Both the position numbers and the translations under genes were made by a program. Below are positions 52,624 through 60,817 of a stretch of 64,000 nucleotides of DNA, piece after piece. Within the stretch, counting starts at the first letter, position 1. Every line of letters begins with the position of its first letter. The DNA comes from an uncultured Clostridia bacterium (GTDB taxonomy: Bacteria; Bacillota; Clostridia; Lachnospirales; Anaerotignaceae), in NCBI GenBank assembly GCA_910583755.1, contig CAJTZO010000005.1, forward strand, positions 1 through 64,000. The letters run 5' to 3'. A model generated the notes under the pieces. That model was not told the origin of the DNA and made no database searches. It saw only the letters and a program-made list of their open reading frames with translations.

Positions 52624-52791
52624 TTATGGTGTTACAACTGGTTTTCCATCTTTATCTAACAGTGCCGTAAATCCTGCAGCATTTCCATCTCTGTGAAACA
52701 CATAATTTACACCTGTTTCAGTATCCACCCAAATTTCAAGCACATTGTGAAGAAGATTTCCTTGACTATATATTTTTTTAAAACGTTCCAT
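52624..52791 (-). CDS. Small DUF6440-like protein
   Basis: A 55-residue protein, MERFKKIYSQ... to ...LLDKDGKPVVTP, encoded with an ideal AGGAGG eight bases before its ATG. The WVDTETGVNYVFHRDGNAAG and TALLDKDGKPV blocks match the small DUF6440 family, which is found widely in Firmicutes and has no known role; it looks like a compact beta-sheet protein. It is monocistronic on the minus strand, between thrC and the hisJ-type gene. Confidence 0.75.
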   Translation of the reverse strand: MERFKKIYSQGNLLHNVLEIWVDTETGVNYVFHRDGNAAGFTALLDKDGKPVVTP

Positions 52792-52926
52792 TATACATTC
52801 CTCCTATAAATTCAGTTTGTGAGATTTTTTTATAAAATTAATTAAAGTAAGGAAAAATTTTATTCCTTTAAAAATATTGATTTCAACAAAAAGTTAGCAA
52901 GTGTGAATAGCATCCACAAAAAAGGG

Positions 52927-53739
52927 TTATTTTGGAATATCTATAAAATAAGGTTGCTGCTTTTTAAAAATGGTAAATGCTTGAAAGCCTGCATAACACA
53001 ATATTTCATAAGCTTTTTTAAAATGAGAAGCAATATATTCTGGAGAATGTGCATCAGAACCAATCGTAATAATTTCTCCTCCTAATTCTTTATAACGTTT
53101 TACAATTTCAAATTTGGGATGAATATATCCTAAACCATATTTTATACCAGAAGTATTTAATTCAATTCCTTTCTCTTTTTTGATGAGTAATTTTAAAATT
53201 TCATCAATAATTTCTCGAAATTCAATATAGTTTAATTCTCTATTATCATAGTCTCCATAACGATTTACATAATCCATATGTCCATAAACATTAAAACAAT
53301 CATAAATTTTTACATTGTTATATAAATCTTCAAAATATTCTAAATAAGCATCATGCTGTGTTTTGCCTTGATAAAAAGAATTTCCATAAAGTTCCAATCC
53401 TTTTACACAATGAGTAGAACCAATTACAAAATCAAAATGACCATTGGCATAAAAATCATCAGTTTCTTTTTTGACATGGGCTTGTAAACCAAATTCTACC
53501 CCTTTGCGAATAATGATTTTACCATCATATTTTTCACGCATTTGTTGTATTTTTTTTGTATAAGCATCATAATCTAATAAAAAAGGAAATTCTGGGTCAG
53601 GATATTGATAGTCTAAATGGTCAGTGATAGCAATTTCTTTTAAACCTAAAGATATGGCTTGCACAATCATATCTTCCATTGCTGTATCGCTATCAGATGA
53701 AAAATTGGTATGCATATGATAATCAGAATAAATCATCAT
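52927..53739 (-). CDS. hisJ: PHP-domain histidinol-phosphatase (HisJ/HisK type)
   Basis: A 270-residue PHP-family phosphoesterase. It starts MMIYSDYHMHTNFSSDSD with the metal-binding HxH, then AITDHLDY, KGVEFGLQAH, VIGSTHCVKG and the closing GSDAHSPEYI. These match monofunctional histidinol-phosphate phosphatases of Firmicutes. ATG 53739 follows GGGAG by six bases. It lies 22 bases after mnmA on the same strand. No other his genes are here, so specificity within the family is inferred. Confidence 0.88.
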   Translation of the reverse strand: MMIYSDYHMHTNFSSDSDTAMEDMIVQAISLGLKEIAITDHLDYQYPDPEFPFLLDYDAYTKKIQQMREKYDGKIIIRKGVEFGLQAHVKKETDDFYANGHFDFVIGSTHCVKGLELYGNSFYQGKTQHDAYLEYFEDLYNNVKIYDCFNVYGHMDYVNRYGDYDNRELNYIEFREIIDEILKLLIKKEKGIELNTSGIKYGLGYIHPKFEIVKRYKELGGEIITIGSDAHSPEYIASHFKKAYEILCYAGFQAFTIFKKQQPYFIDIPK

Positions 53740-53761
53740 TTTTCTCTCCCTTCTCTCTATG

Positions 53762-54799
53762 TCAAATAATAGTACCACCACAAGCAACGTAATCACCATC
53801 ATATAATACAAGAGCTTGTCCGGGTGTAATGGCACGTTGTGGCTCATCAAAAATACATTCTAATAGTTTATCTTTCATGCGAACAGTACACCATGCCTTT
53901 TTGTGGTTATATCGTATTTTTGCTTGAAAACGCATTTCATGTCCTATGTTTTCGATTCCTACAAAATTTAAGCGTTTCGCATAAAGTGTTTTTTGAAATA
54001 AGGCATCATTTTCACAAAGAATAACTTCATTTTTTTCAACATTGATTCCGTAAACATACATAGGCTTTCCAAAAGAAACGCCTAGTCCTTTTCTTTGTCC
54101 AACAGTATAATGAATAATTCCATTATGTTTTGCTAATAGGTTGCCATCTAAGTCTACAAAGTTACCAGAAGGATATTTTCCAGTTTTTTGTTCTATAAAA
54201 TTACTATAGTCATTGTCAGGTATAAAACAAATTTCTTGACTATCTGCTTTTTGTGAGACATGAATCCCAATTTCTTCTGCTATTTTTCTAATTTCTTCTT
54301 TGTGATAAGCTCCAACAGGCATCAAAGTGTTTTGTAACTGTTCCTGCGTTAAATTATAAAGAGCATAGGTTTGGTCTTTTGCACTAGTTATGGAAGTTTT
54401 AAGAGTATATCTTTTGGTTTCAGGGTGCTTTTCAATCTGTGCATAATGTCCGGTAGCAATCAAGTCAGCACCAACTTGTTTTTTGAATTGTAAAAGTGCC
54501 TCCCATTTAACATAGCGGTTGCAGACAATACAAGGATTGGGTGTACGCCCTTGTTGATATTCTGTAATAAAATAATCAATGACATTTTTTTCAAATTCCT
54601 GTTTAAAGTTGATAACATGATAAGGAATTTCTAATGTAGAGGCAACTTTTTTTGCATCTATTTCTGCATGATTTTCTGCTGTTTCCCAGGTTTGCATGGT
54701 AACACCAATAACATGATATCCTTGCTGTTTTAATAAATATGCTGCAACAGAACTGTCTACGCCTCCAGACATTCCAATAATAACTGTTTTTTTGTTCAT
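53762..54799 (-). CDS. mnmA: tRNA-specific 2-thiouridylase MnmA
   Basis: A 345-residue MnmA (TrmU). The PP-loop is GMSGGVDSSVAAYLL, the first catalytic cysteine lies in GRTPNPCIVCNRYVKW, the second in SQEICFIPDNDYSNF, and VGQRKGLGVS and the RAITPGQALVLYDG domain complete the C-terminus. It puts sulfur on U34 of Lys, Glu and Gln tRNAs, using persulfide from a cysteine desulfurase. AGGTGG precedes the ATG by eight bases. It is likely in an operon with the hisJ-type gene. Confidence 0.96.
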   Translation of the reverse strand: MNKKTVIIGMSGGVDSSVAAYLLKQQGYHVIGVTMQTWETAENHAEIDAKKVASTLEIPYHVINFKQEFEKNVIDYFITEYQQGRTPNPCIVCNRYVKWEALLQFKKQVGADLIATGHYAQIEKHPETKRYTLKTSITSAKDQTYALYNLTQEQLQNTLMPVGAYHKEEIRKIAEEIGIHVSQKADSQEICFIPDNDYSNFIEQKTGKYPSGNFVDLDGNLLAKHNGIIHYTVGQRKGLGVSFGKPMYVYGINVEKNEVILCENDALFQKTLYAKRLNFVGIENIGHEMRFQAKIRYNHKKAWCTVRMKDKLLECIFDEPQRAITPGQALVLYDGDYVACGGTII

Positions 54800-54831
54800 A
54801 TCATTTCCACCTTTAATATTTGTTGATTTTT

Positions 54832-54860
54832 ATACTAGCATATTTCCATCGTTTTTACAA
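54832..54860 (-). promoter_or_regulatory. Predicted promoter of mnmA
   Basis: On the minus strand TTGTAA (54860-54855) and TAGTAT (54837-54832) are 17 bases apart, about 33 bases before the mnmA ATG. Confidence 0.5.
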
Positions 54861-54884
54861 TAACTTACTTTCTTATAAAAAAGC

Positions 54885-55025
54885 AAAGAACTTTTGTAGG
54901 AAACTAGTGTGTGATGAAGTTGAACATTTGTTATAGTTCAATAACAATCTAATATCATTGAAATAATTGTTAGAAAAAAGAAATAAGACGCTTTTGAATG
55001 AAACTCAAATAGAAAGTAAATTTAT
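54885..55025 (+). repeat. Degenerate repeat mosaic upstream of DUF2975 gene
   Basis: AAGAACTTTTGTAGGAAACTAG, cut here to its core, recalls the middle module of the TGGGTG family, and CTTTTGAATGAAACTC with AAATAGAAAG recalls the start of the 162-bp unit. The 323-base mnmA-DUF2975 gap holds no gene. Confidence 0.4.
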
Positions 55026-55066
55026 TGATAAAAATAAAATTTTTATTGAAAAACAATAAAAATATA

Positions 55067-55095
55067 TTGAAAAACGAAATGTATTGTGCTATAGT
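55067..55095 (+). promoter_or_regulatory. Promoter of the DUF2975-XRE-DUF4173 operon
   Basis: TTGAAA (55067-55072) and TATAGT (55090-55095) with a 17-base spacer, 27 bases before the ATG. Confidence 0.65.
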
Positions 55096-55122
55096 AAAAA
55101 ACAAATATAGGAGGTAAATTTT

Positions 55123-55572
55123 ATGAAAGAAAAAAGATTAGAACAATATGTAAAATGGTTGTTGGATTTTATGTATTATAGTGGTTGTATTGTGTGTCTT
55201 GCTATCCCTGTCATCTTTCGTTATATGGGAAAATGGTATAGGGTATTTGAAACCCATTTTATAGAAATGTGTATTTTGTTTTTTATTGCAGGTGCATTAG
55301 CAGTTATGATTATTGGAGAGTTAAGGAAAATGTTTCAAACGGTATTAGAAGAAAATTGTTTTATTCAGAAAAATGTAACAAGCCTGAAAAAAATGGGCTA
55401 TTATAGTCTTGCTATTTCTATTGCTACTACGATAAGACTTTTTTATACCATTACACCATCTACTGTTATTATTATTCTTATGTTTTTTGTTGCAGGGCTG
55501 TTTAGTTTTGTATTGTCAAAGGTTTTTCAGCAAGCAGTAAGTTATAAAGAAGAAAATGACTTGACAATATAG
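55123..55572 (+). CDS. DUF2975 membrane protein
   Basis: A 149-residue protein with four predicted membrane helices, including CIVCLAIPVIF and IIILMFFVAGLF. The cytosolic segment EENCFIQKNVTSLKKMGYYSL, one residue over a short motif and so shortened here to ENCFIQKNVTSLKKMG, is typical of DUF2975. Such proteins are almost always next to a small YozG-type XRE regulator, as here, and may act as its membrane partner. GGAGG precedes the ATG. Function is unknown. Confidence 0.88.
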   Translation: MKEKRLEQYVKWLLDFMYYSGCIVCLAIPVIFRYMGKWYRVFETHFIEMCILFFIAGALAVMIIGELRKMFQTVLEENCFIQKNVTSLKKMGYYSLAISIATTIRLFYTITPSTVIIILMFFVAGLFSFVLSKVFQQAVSYKEENDLTI

Positions 55573-55582
55573 GAGGGAAAAT

Positions 55583-55792
55583 ATGGGAATCCGTGTGAAT
55601 TTAGATGTTGTTATGGCACAAAGAAAAATAGGGCTAACGGAATTAGCAAAAGAAGTTGATATTACGATGGCAAATTTATCTATATTAAAAAATAATAAAG
55701 CAAAAGCGGTTCGATTTTCTACCTTAGAAAGTATTTGCAAAGTGCTACAATGTCAGCCTGGTGATATATTAGAATTTGTAGAGGAGGAATAA
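55583..55792 (+). CDS. Small XRE regulator (YozG type)
   Basis: A 69-residue protein that is essentially only a helix-turn-helix: LDVVMAQRKIGLTELAKEV, then MANLSILKNNKAKAVRFSTL and LESICKVLQCQPGDILEF. This is the YozG class that accompanies DUF2975 membrane proteins. It starts ten bases after the DUF2975 gene with an AGGAGG site and ends two bases before the next gene, so the three are one operon. Confidence 0.92.
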   Translation: MGIRVNLDVVMAQRKIGLTELAKEVDITMANLSILKNNKAKAVRFSTLESICKVLQCQPGDILEFVEEE

Positions 55793-55794
55793 GT

Positions 55795-57384
55795 ATGGAA
55801 GAACAAGAAAAGAAAAAGGAAGAAATAGAAAAACAAGAAGAAAACAAAAATGAGATAGAAATAACGCAACCGGAAACATTAAAAAAGGAAACACCAAAAC
55901 AGGAAATAAAAAAAGAGCCTAAAAAAACAATTTATCAACAAAAAATCAAAGAAAATTATGGACACTTTGTACTTACTTGTATTTTATTTGCATTTTTTTA
56001 TGTTTTGGGAGAATATAAAATAGAGTCAGGACTTGGAGTATTGTTTGCCACTTTAGCACAACTTTGTTGCTGTTTTGCCATTATAAAACAATGGAACATA
56101 GAAATAAAAAAAAGTAGTATGCTTTATGTGGGTATGATTCTTGTGATGAGTGTAGGTATGCTTTGGACAAACTATCAATTTTTACATTTTTTACAAAAAA
56201 AGCTTATCTTTATATTGTTTATTGTTATTATGTTTCACCAAATATATGAGGAAACAAAATGGAGTTTAAAAACATATCTTTATAATTTTTTCTTACTGAT
56301 TTTTGGGAGCGTTGCCAGTTTGTTTCAACCCATAGAGGATATCATAGAGCAAAGTAAAAAGAAAGAAAAGCAAAAATGGTCTTATATTTTTTTAGGGCTG
56401 GGAATTGGTTTACCTTTAACGTTTGTGGTTGTTGCAATGTTAATGTCAGCAGATGATGTATTTAAAAATATGATAATTACCTTACTAGGAAATTTATTTT
56501 TACCACAAAATATGATAGTTGTATTATTTTTATTTTTGTCAGGCTTTTGGATATTTTATTGTTTTATTTCTGGATTGGCAAGGAATGAATCAGGAGAAAA
56601 ACAAATAAAACAAGCAGAGCCTATGATAGCAATTACCTTTACAAGTATCCTACTTTTTGTATATGTTTTATTTTGTGGAATACAAATTTTATATTTGTTT
56701 GCACAAAAAGGAAATTTGCCACAAGAATATACTTATGCAGCTTATGCCAGAAAAGGATTTTTTGAGTTATTGTTTGTCAGTGTTATTAATTTTTTAATGC
56801 TTGTAATATGTAATTTAAAATTTAGAAAAAGCAAAGTATTAGACATTATATTGACTGCTGTTTCTATTTGTAATGGTATTATGATTGTATCTTCTGCCTA
56901 TCGTATGATGTTGTATGTAGAAGCGTATCATATGACAATCATGAGAATATTGGTACTTTGGTTTTTAGCAATGCTGGCTGTTAGTATGATAGGTGTAATT
57001 TATTCCATTTACAAAAAAGAGTATAAATTATATCGGTATTTATTTCTAGTATTGTTTTTCTTTATTACAGGAATGAGTATTTTAAAACCAGAAGCCTTTG
57101 TTGTAAAATATAACCTAGAGCATATGGATTATTATACCAAATGGGATGTATATCATTGGATGGATTTATCCTATGATGTTGTGCCAGAATTAACGAAAAT
57201 AGATGTTCATAAGATAATATTAGAGGAAGAAGCCCCACAGGAAAAAACAGAAGTGAAAGAAGAAATGATAAAAGAATACTTAACATCTGTCATAAAGAAT
57301 TATGAACAAAGGAACATCAGAACCTATCATATTGGGATGGAACATGCCTACAAGGCAGCAAAAGAATATTTGCAGAAACACTAA
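55795..57384 (+). CDS. DUF4173 multi-pass membrane protein
   Basis: A 529-residue protein. The first 60 residues are a Lys/Glu-rich, probably disordered cytosolic tail, followed by about 12 hydrophobic helices and a final 100-residue soluble tail. The paired segments VASLFQPIEDII and YTYAAYARKGFFELLFVSVI are landmarks of DUF4173, which has no established function. It begins two bases after the XRE gene with GAGGAGG upstream, so it is probably co-regulated by that protein. Confidence 0.85.
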   Translation: MEEQEKKKEEIEKQEENKNEIEITQPETLKKETPKQEIKKEPKKTIYQQKIKENYGHFVLTCILFAFFYVLGEYKIESGLGVLFATLAQLCCCFAIIKQWNIEIKKSSMLYVGMILVMSVGMLWTNYQFLHFLQKKLIFILFIVIMFHQIYEETKWSLKTYLYNFFLLIFGSVASLFQPIEDIIEQSKKKEKQKWSYIFLGLGIGLPLTFVVVAMLMSADDVFKNMIITLLGNLFLPQNMIVVLFLFLSGFWIFYCFISGLARNESGEKQIKQAEPMIAITFTSILLFVYVLFCGIQILYLFAQKGNLPQEYTYAAYARKGFFELLFVSVINFLMLVICNLKFRKSKVLDIILTAVSICNGIMIVSSAYRMMLYVEAYHMTIMRILVLWFLAMLAVSMIGVIYSIYKKEYKLYRYLFLVLFFFITGMSILKPEAFVVKYNLEHMDYYTKWDVYHWMDLSYDVVPELTKIDVHKIILEEEAPQEKTEVKEEMIKEYLTSVIKNYEQRNIRTYHIGMEHAYKAAKEYLQKH

Positions 57385-57412
57385 AAAACAACTTTTTCAC
57401 TTTCTTCCTAGC

Positions 57413-57441
57413 TTGACGTATGATAATAAATTTTATATAAT
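57413..57441 (+). promoter_or_regulatory. Promoter of yajC
   Basis: TTGACG (57413-57418) and a perfect TATAAT (57436-57441), 17-base spacer, 43 bases before the ATG. Confidence 0.75.
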
Positions 57442-57484
57442 GATATATTGTATAAAGTTTATAGAAAGATAAGGAGAATGTAGC

Positions 57485-57967
57485 ATGAATTTATTTTTAT
57501 TAGATGTTACCACACCAATTATACCATCTGGTGGAGGAGGAGCAGCGGCGCCTGTTGTAGATGGAGCAGCACAAGCAGCACAGCAGGCAGCACCAGCGGG
57601 AGCCTTTGGGGGAAATCCTTTTACTGTAATTATAATGTATTGTGTTATTATTTTTGCAGTAATTTATTTCTTTTCTATCCGCCCAACCAAAAGAAGAGAG
57701 CAGCAATTAGAAGCATTAAGAAATGGTATTTCTGTTGGTGATACAGTGTTATTGAATAGTGGATTGTTTGGCAAAGTTGCAGATATTACAGCAGAATGTT
57801 TTATTATTGAATTTGGTACCAATAAAGGCATAAAGATACCTGTTTTAAAACAGGAAGTCTTTGCAAAAAAAGAACCAAATCTTTCCAATAAGGAAATAGA
57901 ACCACCAAAAGAAGAACCGAAAAAGAAAGGCTTTTTCGGTATGGGTAAGAAAAAAGAATCTGAATAA
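57485..57967 (+). CDS. yajC: YajC preprotein translocase subunit
   Basis: A 160-residue YajC with an Ala/Gly-rich N-terminal segment of about 45 residues. One membrane helix (VIIMYCVIIFAVIYFFSI) is followed by the family motif RPTKRREQQLEALRNGISVG, DTVLLNSGLFGKVADI, and a Lys/Glu-rich tail ending GFFGMGKKKESE. YajC associates with SecDF; secDF are not adjacent here. It is a single gene between a strong promoter and a strong terminator. Confidence 0.94.
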   Translation: MNLFLLDVTTPIIPSGGGGAAAPVVDGAAQAAQQAAPAGAFGGNPFTVIIMYCVIIFAVIYFFSIRPTKRREQQLEALRNGISVGDTVLLNSGLFGKVADITAECFIIEFGTNKGIKIPVLKQEVFAKKEPNLSNKEIEPPKEEPKKKGFFGMGKKKESE

Positions 57968-57981
57968 TTTCCTTTTTGATA

Positions 57982-58016
57982 AATGAAGACTCAAGAATAA
58001 CTTGAGTCTTCATTTT
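57982..58016. terminator. Bidirectional terminator after yajC
   Basis: AATGAAGACTCAAG-AATAA-CTTGAGTCTTCATT, a 14-bp perfect stem with TTTT after it, between convergent genes. Confidence 0.9.
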
Positions 58017-59012
58017 TTATCCGAGTGGAATGTATCCACTTTCTTGTATCAGTTCTTGTCCTATTGGAGAGGTAAGATAGTCTACAAGTTTTCGTTCTGG
58101 AGAACCTGTGTAACTGTTTTCTCTCACAATAGCGTAATAATTGGTCATGACTGGATAAATTCCTTTTGAGATATTTTTTTTGGTTGGGTAAATTCCATCA
58201 ATAGATAGCATTTTTACATTATAATCAAATACGATATCTTTCGCATAGTAATATGTGTCATAACCGATTGCATATTCTCCACCATCATAACAGGAAATCA
58301 TACTTTCTAATTCTTTTTCTGCGTTTGGTCGAATTTCTTGCGGTGGTATCATCAGCATATCCTTTGGTAAAACAAGAGAACAAAATAAATATTGTATCAA
58401 AGAATTTTCTGGTTTTTGATAAGCAATAATAGCTTCATCTTCTCTTGTGAAATTTTCCCAAGTTTTCGTATTTCCAGAATAGATATTTTGAATATCTTCT
58501 AAATATAAGTTTTGAATACTATTTTTTTGACTCACTAAAAAAACAAGTGCTTCATTAGAGATAGGAATAAAATCCAAATCTGTAGGATATTCTCTTTGTA
58601 TCTCTAATAATTCATCAGAAAGAGCAGGAGAGAATATAATGTCATATTCTCTAGAAAGTAATTTTCTAATATTATCCTCTATTGTTCCATAATATAATAC
58701 ATTTTCCCCTTCTGGAATATTGCTGCGAAAAGTAGAAACAATGTTTTCTCCAATGGGTGCTGTTACGGCAGAAACACCAATTTTAGGAAAGGTGCTTTCA
58801 TAAAAATCAGTAGTAAAAAATCGACTCCAGTCTTCTGTTTCTGATGATGCTTCTTCTGTTTCTGTGGATTCTGTAGTTTCTGTTTTTTCTGCTTCTTCAA
58901 TAGGTGTAGTTTGTTTGTTACCCATGTAGTACATATAAACAGTAGTAGAAATCATACTTGTAAATAATAATAAAAATAACAAAGACATTCCTATTTTCGT
59001 AGATTTTTTCAT
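58017..59012 (-). CDS. Anchored PstS-like substrate-binding protein
   Basis: A 331-residue exported protein. It has an N-terminal membrane anchor (LLFLLLFTSMISTTVYMYYM) without a lipobox, then a Thr/Glu/Ser-rich linker of about 40 residues and a PBP-like domain of the phosphate-binding PstS superfamily (IIFSPALSDELLE, ISNEALVFLVSQKNSI, IQNIYSGNTKTWENF and the closing LVDYLTSPIGQELIQESGYI). No pstCAB transporter is near. Sixteen bases upstream is an unknown lipoprotein gene, so the two may act together at the membrane surface as a sensor or wall-associated ligand binder. Confidence 0.82.
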   Translation of the reverse strand: MKKSTKIGMSLLFLLLFTSMISTTVYMYYMGNKQTTPIEEAEKTETTESTETEEASSETEDWSRFFTTDFYESTFPKIGVSAVTAPIGENIVSTFRSNIPEGENVLYYGTIEDNIRKLLSREYDIIFSPALSDELLEIQREYPTDLDFIPISNEALVFLVSQKNSIQNLYLEDIQNIYSGNTKTWENFTREDEAIIAYQKPENSLIQYLFCSLVLPKDMLMIPPQEIRPNAEKELESMISCYDGGEYAIGYDTYYYAKDIVFDYNVKMLSIDGIYPTKKNISKGIYPVMTNYYAIVRENSYTGSPERKLVDYLTSPIGQELIQESGYIPLG

Positions 59013-59027
59013 AAAAAACTCCTTTTA

Positions 59028-60473
59028 TCAAAAATTTGAATATTTTGAAAAATCAAATAATTTACTTTCATAGGTCAGATTCATGGTTCCTTCTTCCGTA
59101 GGGGGTTGCAATGGTACAGTAATTTTCCCACTACTATCTAAAGAAAAATCTGTAGAATCTAAATAAGTTAATTGCTGCTCTGTTAAAGTATCTATGCTTT
59201 CTGGTAATAATAAGTCACGGACAGCAAGCTGTTCTCCAGTTGGCATATGTATCAATATGTTTCTTTGATTAAATAAGTATTGATTGTTGACTGTAGCATT
59301 ACTTAGGATAAATACTTTTAAAAATGGTCCCAATGCCTTAAAAGAAACAACTTTACAAGAAAGGCTGTCCGCTTTGGAACTATAATTTAAAATAGGCGTG
59401 GTATCAGCATATATTTTTTGTGCAATGTTGAGCTGGTCATTTACTTGGTCTGTCATATCTTGATTTTTATAATTTCTGACAGCAATAAATAAGGTATCTT
59501 CACAGTCATCAACAGTAATGGAACTATCTTGCTCAACAGAAAAGGTATCCGTTGTATCAATCAATTGTTTTGTTAGTAAATTTGGAATATCCATAATTTC
59601 CTCTATTTCATTAGGAGAAAAAGAAAGATATGGTAATAAAACGGATAAACTCAATTCAATTCTTTTTTCACTAAAGCAGTAAGGATTTGATTCATTTAAA
59701 GTAATAAAAAAACAAGGTAATGTATCTGTGTCAATTCCACTGTCATAATATAATGAAAAATCATTTTCTGATAAATTGGAAAAGGAACGTTTTAAGGTAT
59801 CAAAAGGTTCTTGTGTTTCCAACAATATTTTATTTTGAATACATTTTTCAAGTGCTGAAATATAGTCTTTTAAAAATAGTTCTTCCATAGCTGCTTCTTT
59901 TTTTTCTTTGACATTATAAAATTTTGAGAGATAGTATATATTTTCTTCAATGGAATATAATTCTATTGGTTCATTTGTCTCTTTATTGAGAATACTAGGA
60001 GTAGCTGTTAATTGTATGCTTGCATAAGGACCAATAAAAGACAATGTTCCATCAATAGAAAGATGATTTTGTAGAGATTCAGGAGGTAATTCTGTTTGCT
60101 GTTGTAAACTTTCAAAATTAATGCTGGATAATACAACATCTCCAAAGTCAGAACCTAAATTTTCAATAAAGGTGTTTAACTCCTCTTGAAAGGAAGATTT
60201 TAAATTTTTTCCTTTTGGTAAGTGTTCTGTTACAAGAATATCATTTACAGTAAACTCCAAAGGAGCAGTGTATTCTGTCATTGTATTTTTGATAGCTCTG
60301 GTAGAGGGAGTATAAATCCATGCAGGATAACCATTTTTGACAGAATTTTTGATGGAATTTTTTGCAACAGGAGAACTATTATTTTCTTCTTCAAAAAGAT
60401 TGTACATTTTTTGACAGCCACTACAAAAGCAAAGAGAAAGCATTATAATAGAAAGAAATATTTTTTTGAGCAT
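59028..60473 (-). CDS. Unknown lipoprotein
   Basis: A 481-residue predicted lipoprotein with a signal MLKKIFLSIIMLSLCFCSGC and lipidation at Cys20. The mature part has no motif that I recognise. It is rich in Ser, Thr and Asn with repeated acidic patches, has a central IENKILLETQE-like helical region, and ends with beta-strand-like LNLTYESKLFDFSKYSNF, of which only the end is informative. It shares a minus-strand operon with the PstS-like protein (15-base gap) and may be its partner. Length and cell location are clear, function is not. Confidence 0.75.
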   Translation of the reverse strand: MLKKIFLSIIMLSLCFCSGCQKMYNLFEEENNSSPVAKNSIKNSVKNGYPAWIYTPSTRAIKNTMTEYTAPLEFTVNDILVTEHLPKGKNLKSSFQEELNTFIENLGSDFGDVVLSSINFESLQQQTELPPESLQNHLSIDGTLSFIGPYASIQLTATPSILNKETNEPIELYSIEENIYYLSKFYNVKEKKEAAMEELFLKDYISALEKCIQNKILLETQEPFDTLKRSFSNLSENDFSLYYDSGIDTDTLPCFFITLNESNPYCFSEKRIELSLSVLLPYLSFSPNEIEEIMDIPNLLTKQLIDTTDTFSVEQDSSITVDDCEDTLFIAVRNYKNQDMTDQVNDQLNIAQKIYADTTPILNYSSKADSLSCKVVSFKALGPFLKVFILSNATVNNQYLFNQRNILIHMPTGEQLAVRDLLLPESIDTLTEQQLTYLDSTDFSLDSSGKITVPLQPPTEEGTMNLTYESKLFDFSKYSNF

Positions 60474-60498
60474 AACAAAACTCCTTTCAAATATTGTG

Positions 60499-60519
60499 AA
60501 TCTTATGCTATTAATAAGA
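60499..60519 (+). repeat. Left 21-bp flank of a repeat element
   Basis: AATCTTAT-GCT-ATTAATAAGA matches 60660-60680 at 18 of 21 positions. It is itself a hairpin (CTTAT/ATAAG). Confidence 0.6.
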
Positions 60520-60659
60520 TTTTATTTGCGAAAAACCTTGAAAGCTTTTGAAAATTTTCAGTCAAACTTTTTCAAAGGCTTGTAAGATTTTAGGGGTGCC
60601 CTAGTCTTGCACCATCTGAAATGAAATGGAGATTATCCCTAAGGTTTTTTGACAAGCAG
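60520..60659 (-). repeat. Intergenic repeat element between divergent genes
   Basis: The ends GAAAAACCTTGAAAGC and CCTAAGGTTTTTTGACAAGC form an inverted repeat related to the TGGGTG family ends. The inside (AGGCTTGTAAGATTTTAGGG, then TATCCCTAAGG) is related to the 162-bp unit. The element is bracketed by 21-bp near-direct repeats and lies between the divergent lipoprotein and uppP genes. Confidence 0.6.
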
Positions 60660-60680
60660 AATCTTATTACATTAATAAGA
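60660..60680 (+). repeat. Right 21-bp flank of a repeat element
   Basis: AATCTTAT-TAC-ATTAATAAGA, near-direct repeat of 60499-60519. Confidence 0.6.
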
Positions 60681-60773
60681 GTATAGCTTTTTTGTCAAAA
60701 AGTCAATTATAGAAGTTATTTTTTATATAGACAATTATAAAAAAATCGTTTAAAATGGAAAAAGTCAAAATAC

Positions 60774-60801
60774 TTGATAAGTATATGAATGATACTATAT
60801 A
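60774..60801 (+). promoter_or_regulatory. Predicted promoter of uppP
   Basis: TTGATA (60774-60779) and TATATA (60796-60801) with a 16-base spacer; the start codon follows after 16 bases, which leaves a very short leader. Confidence 0.45.
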
Positions 60802-60817
60802 AATAAAGGAGGAAACT

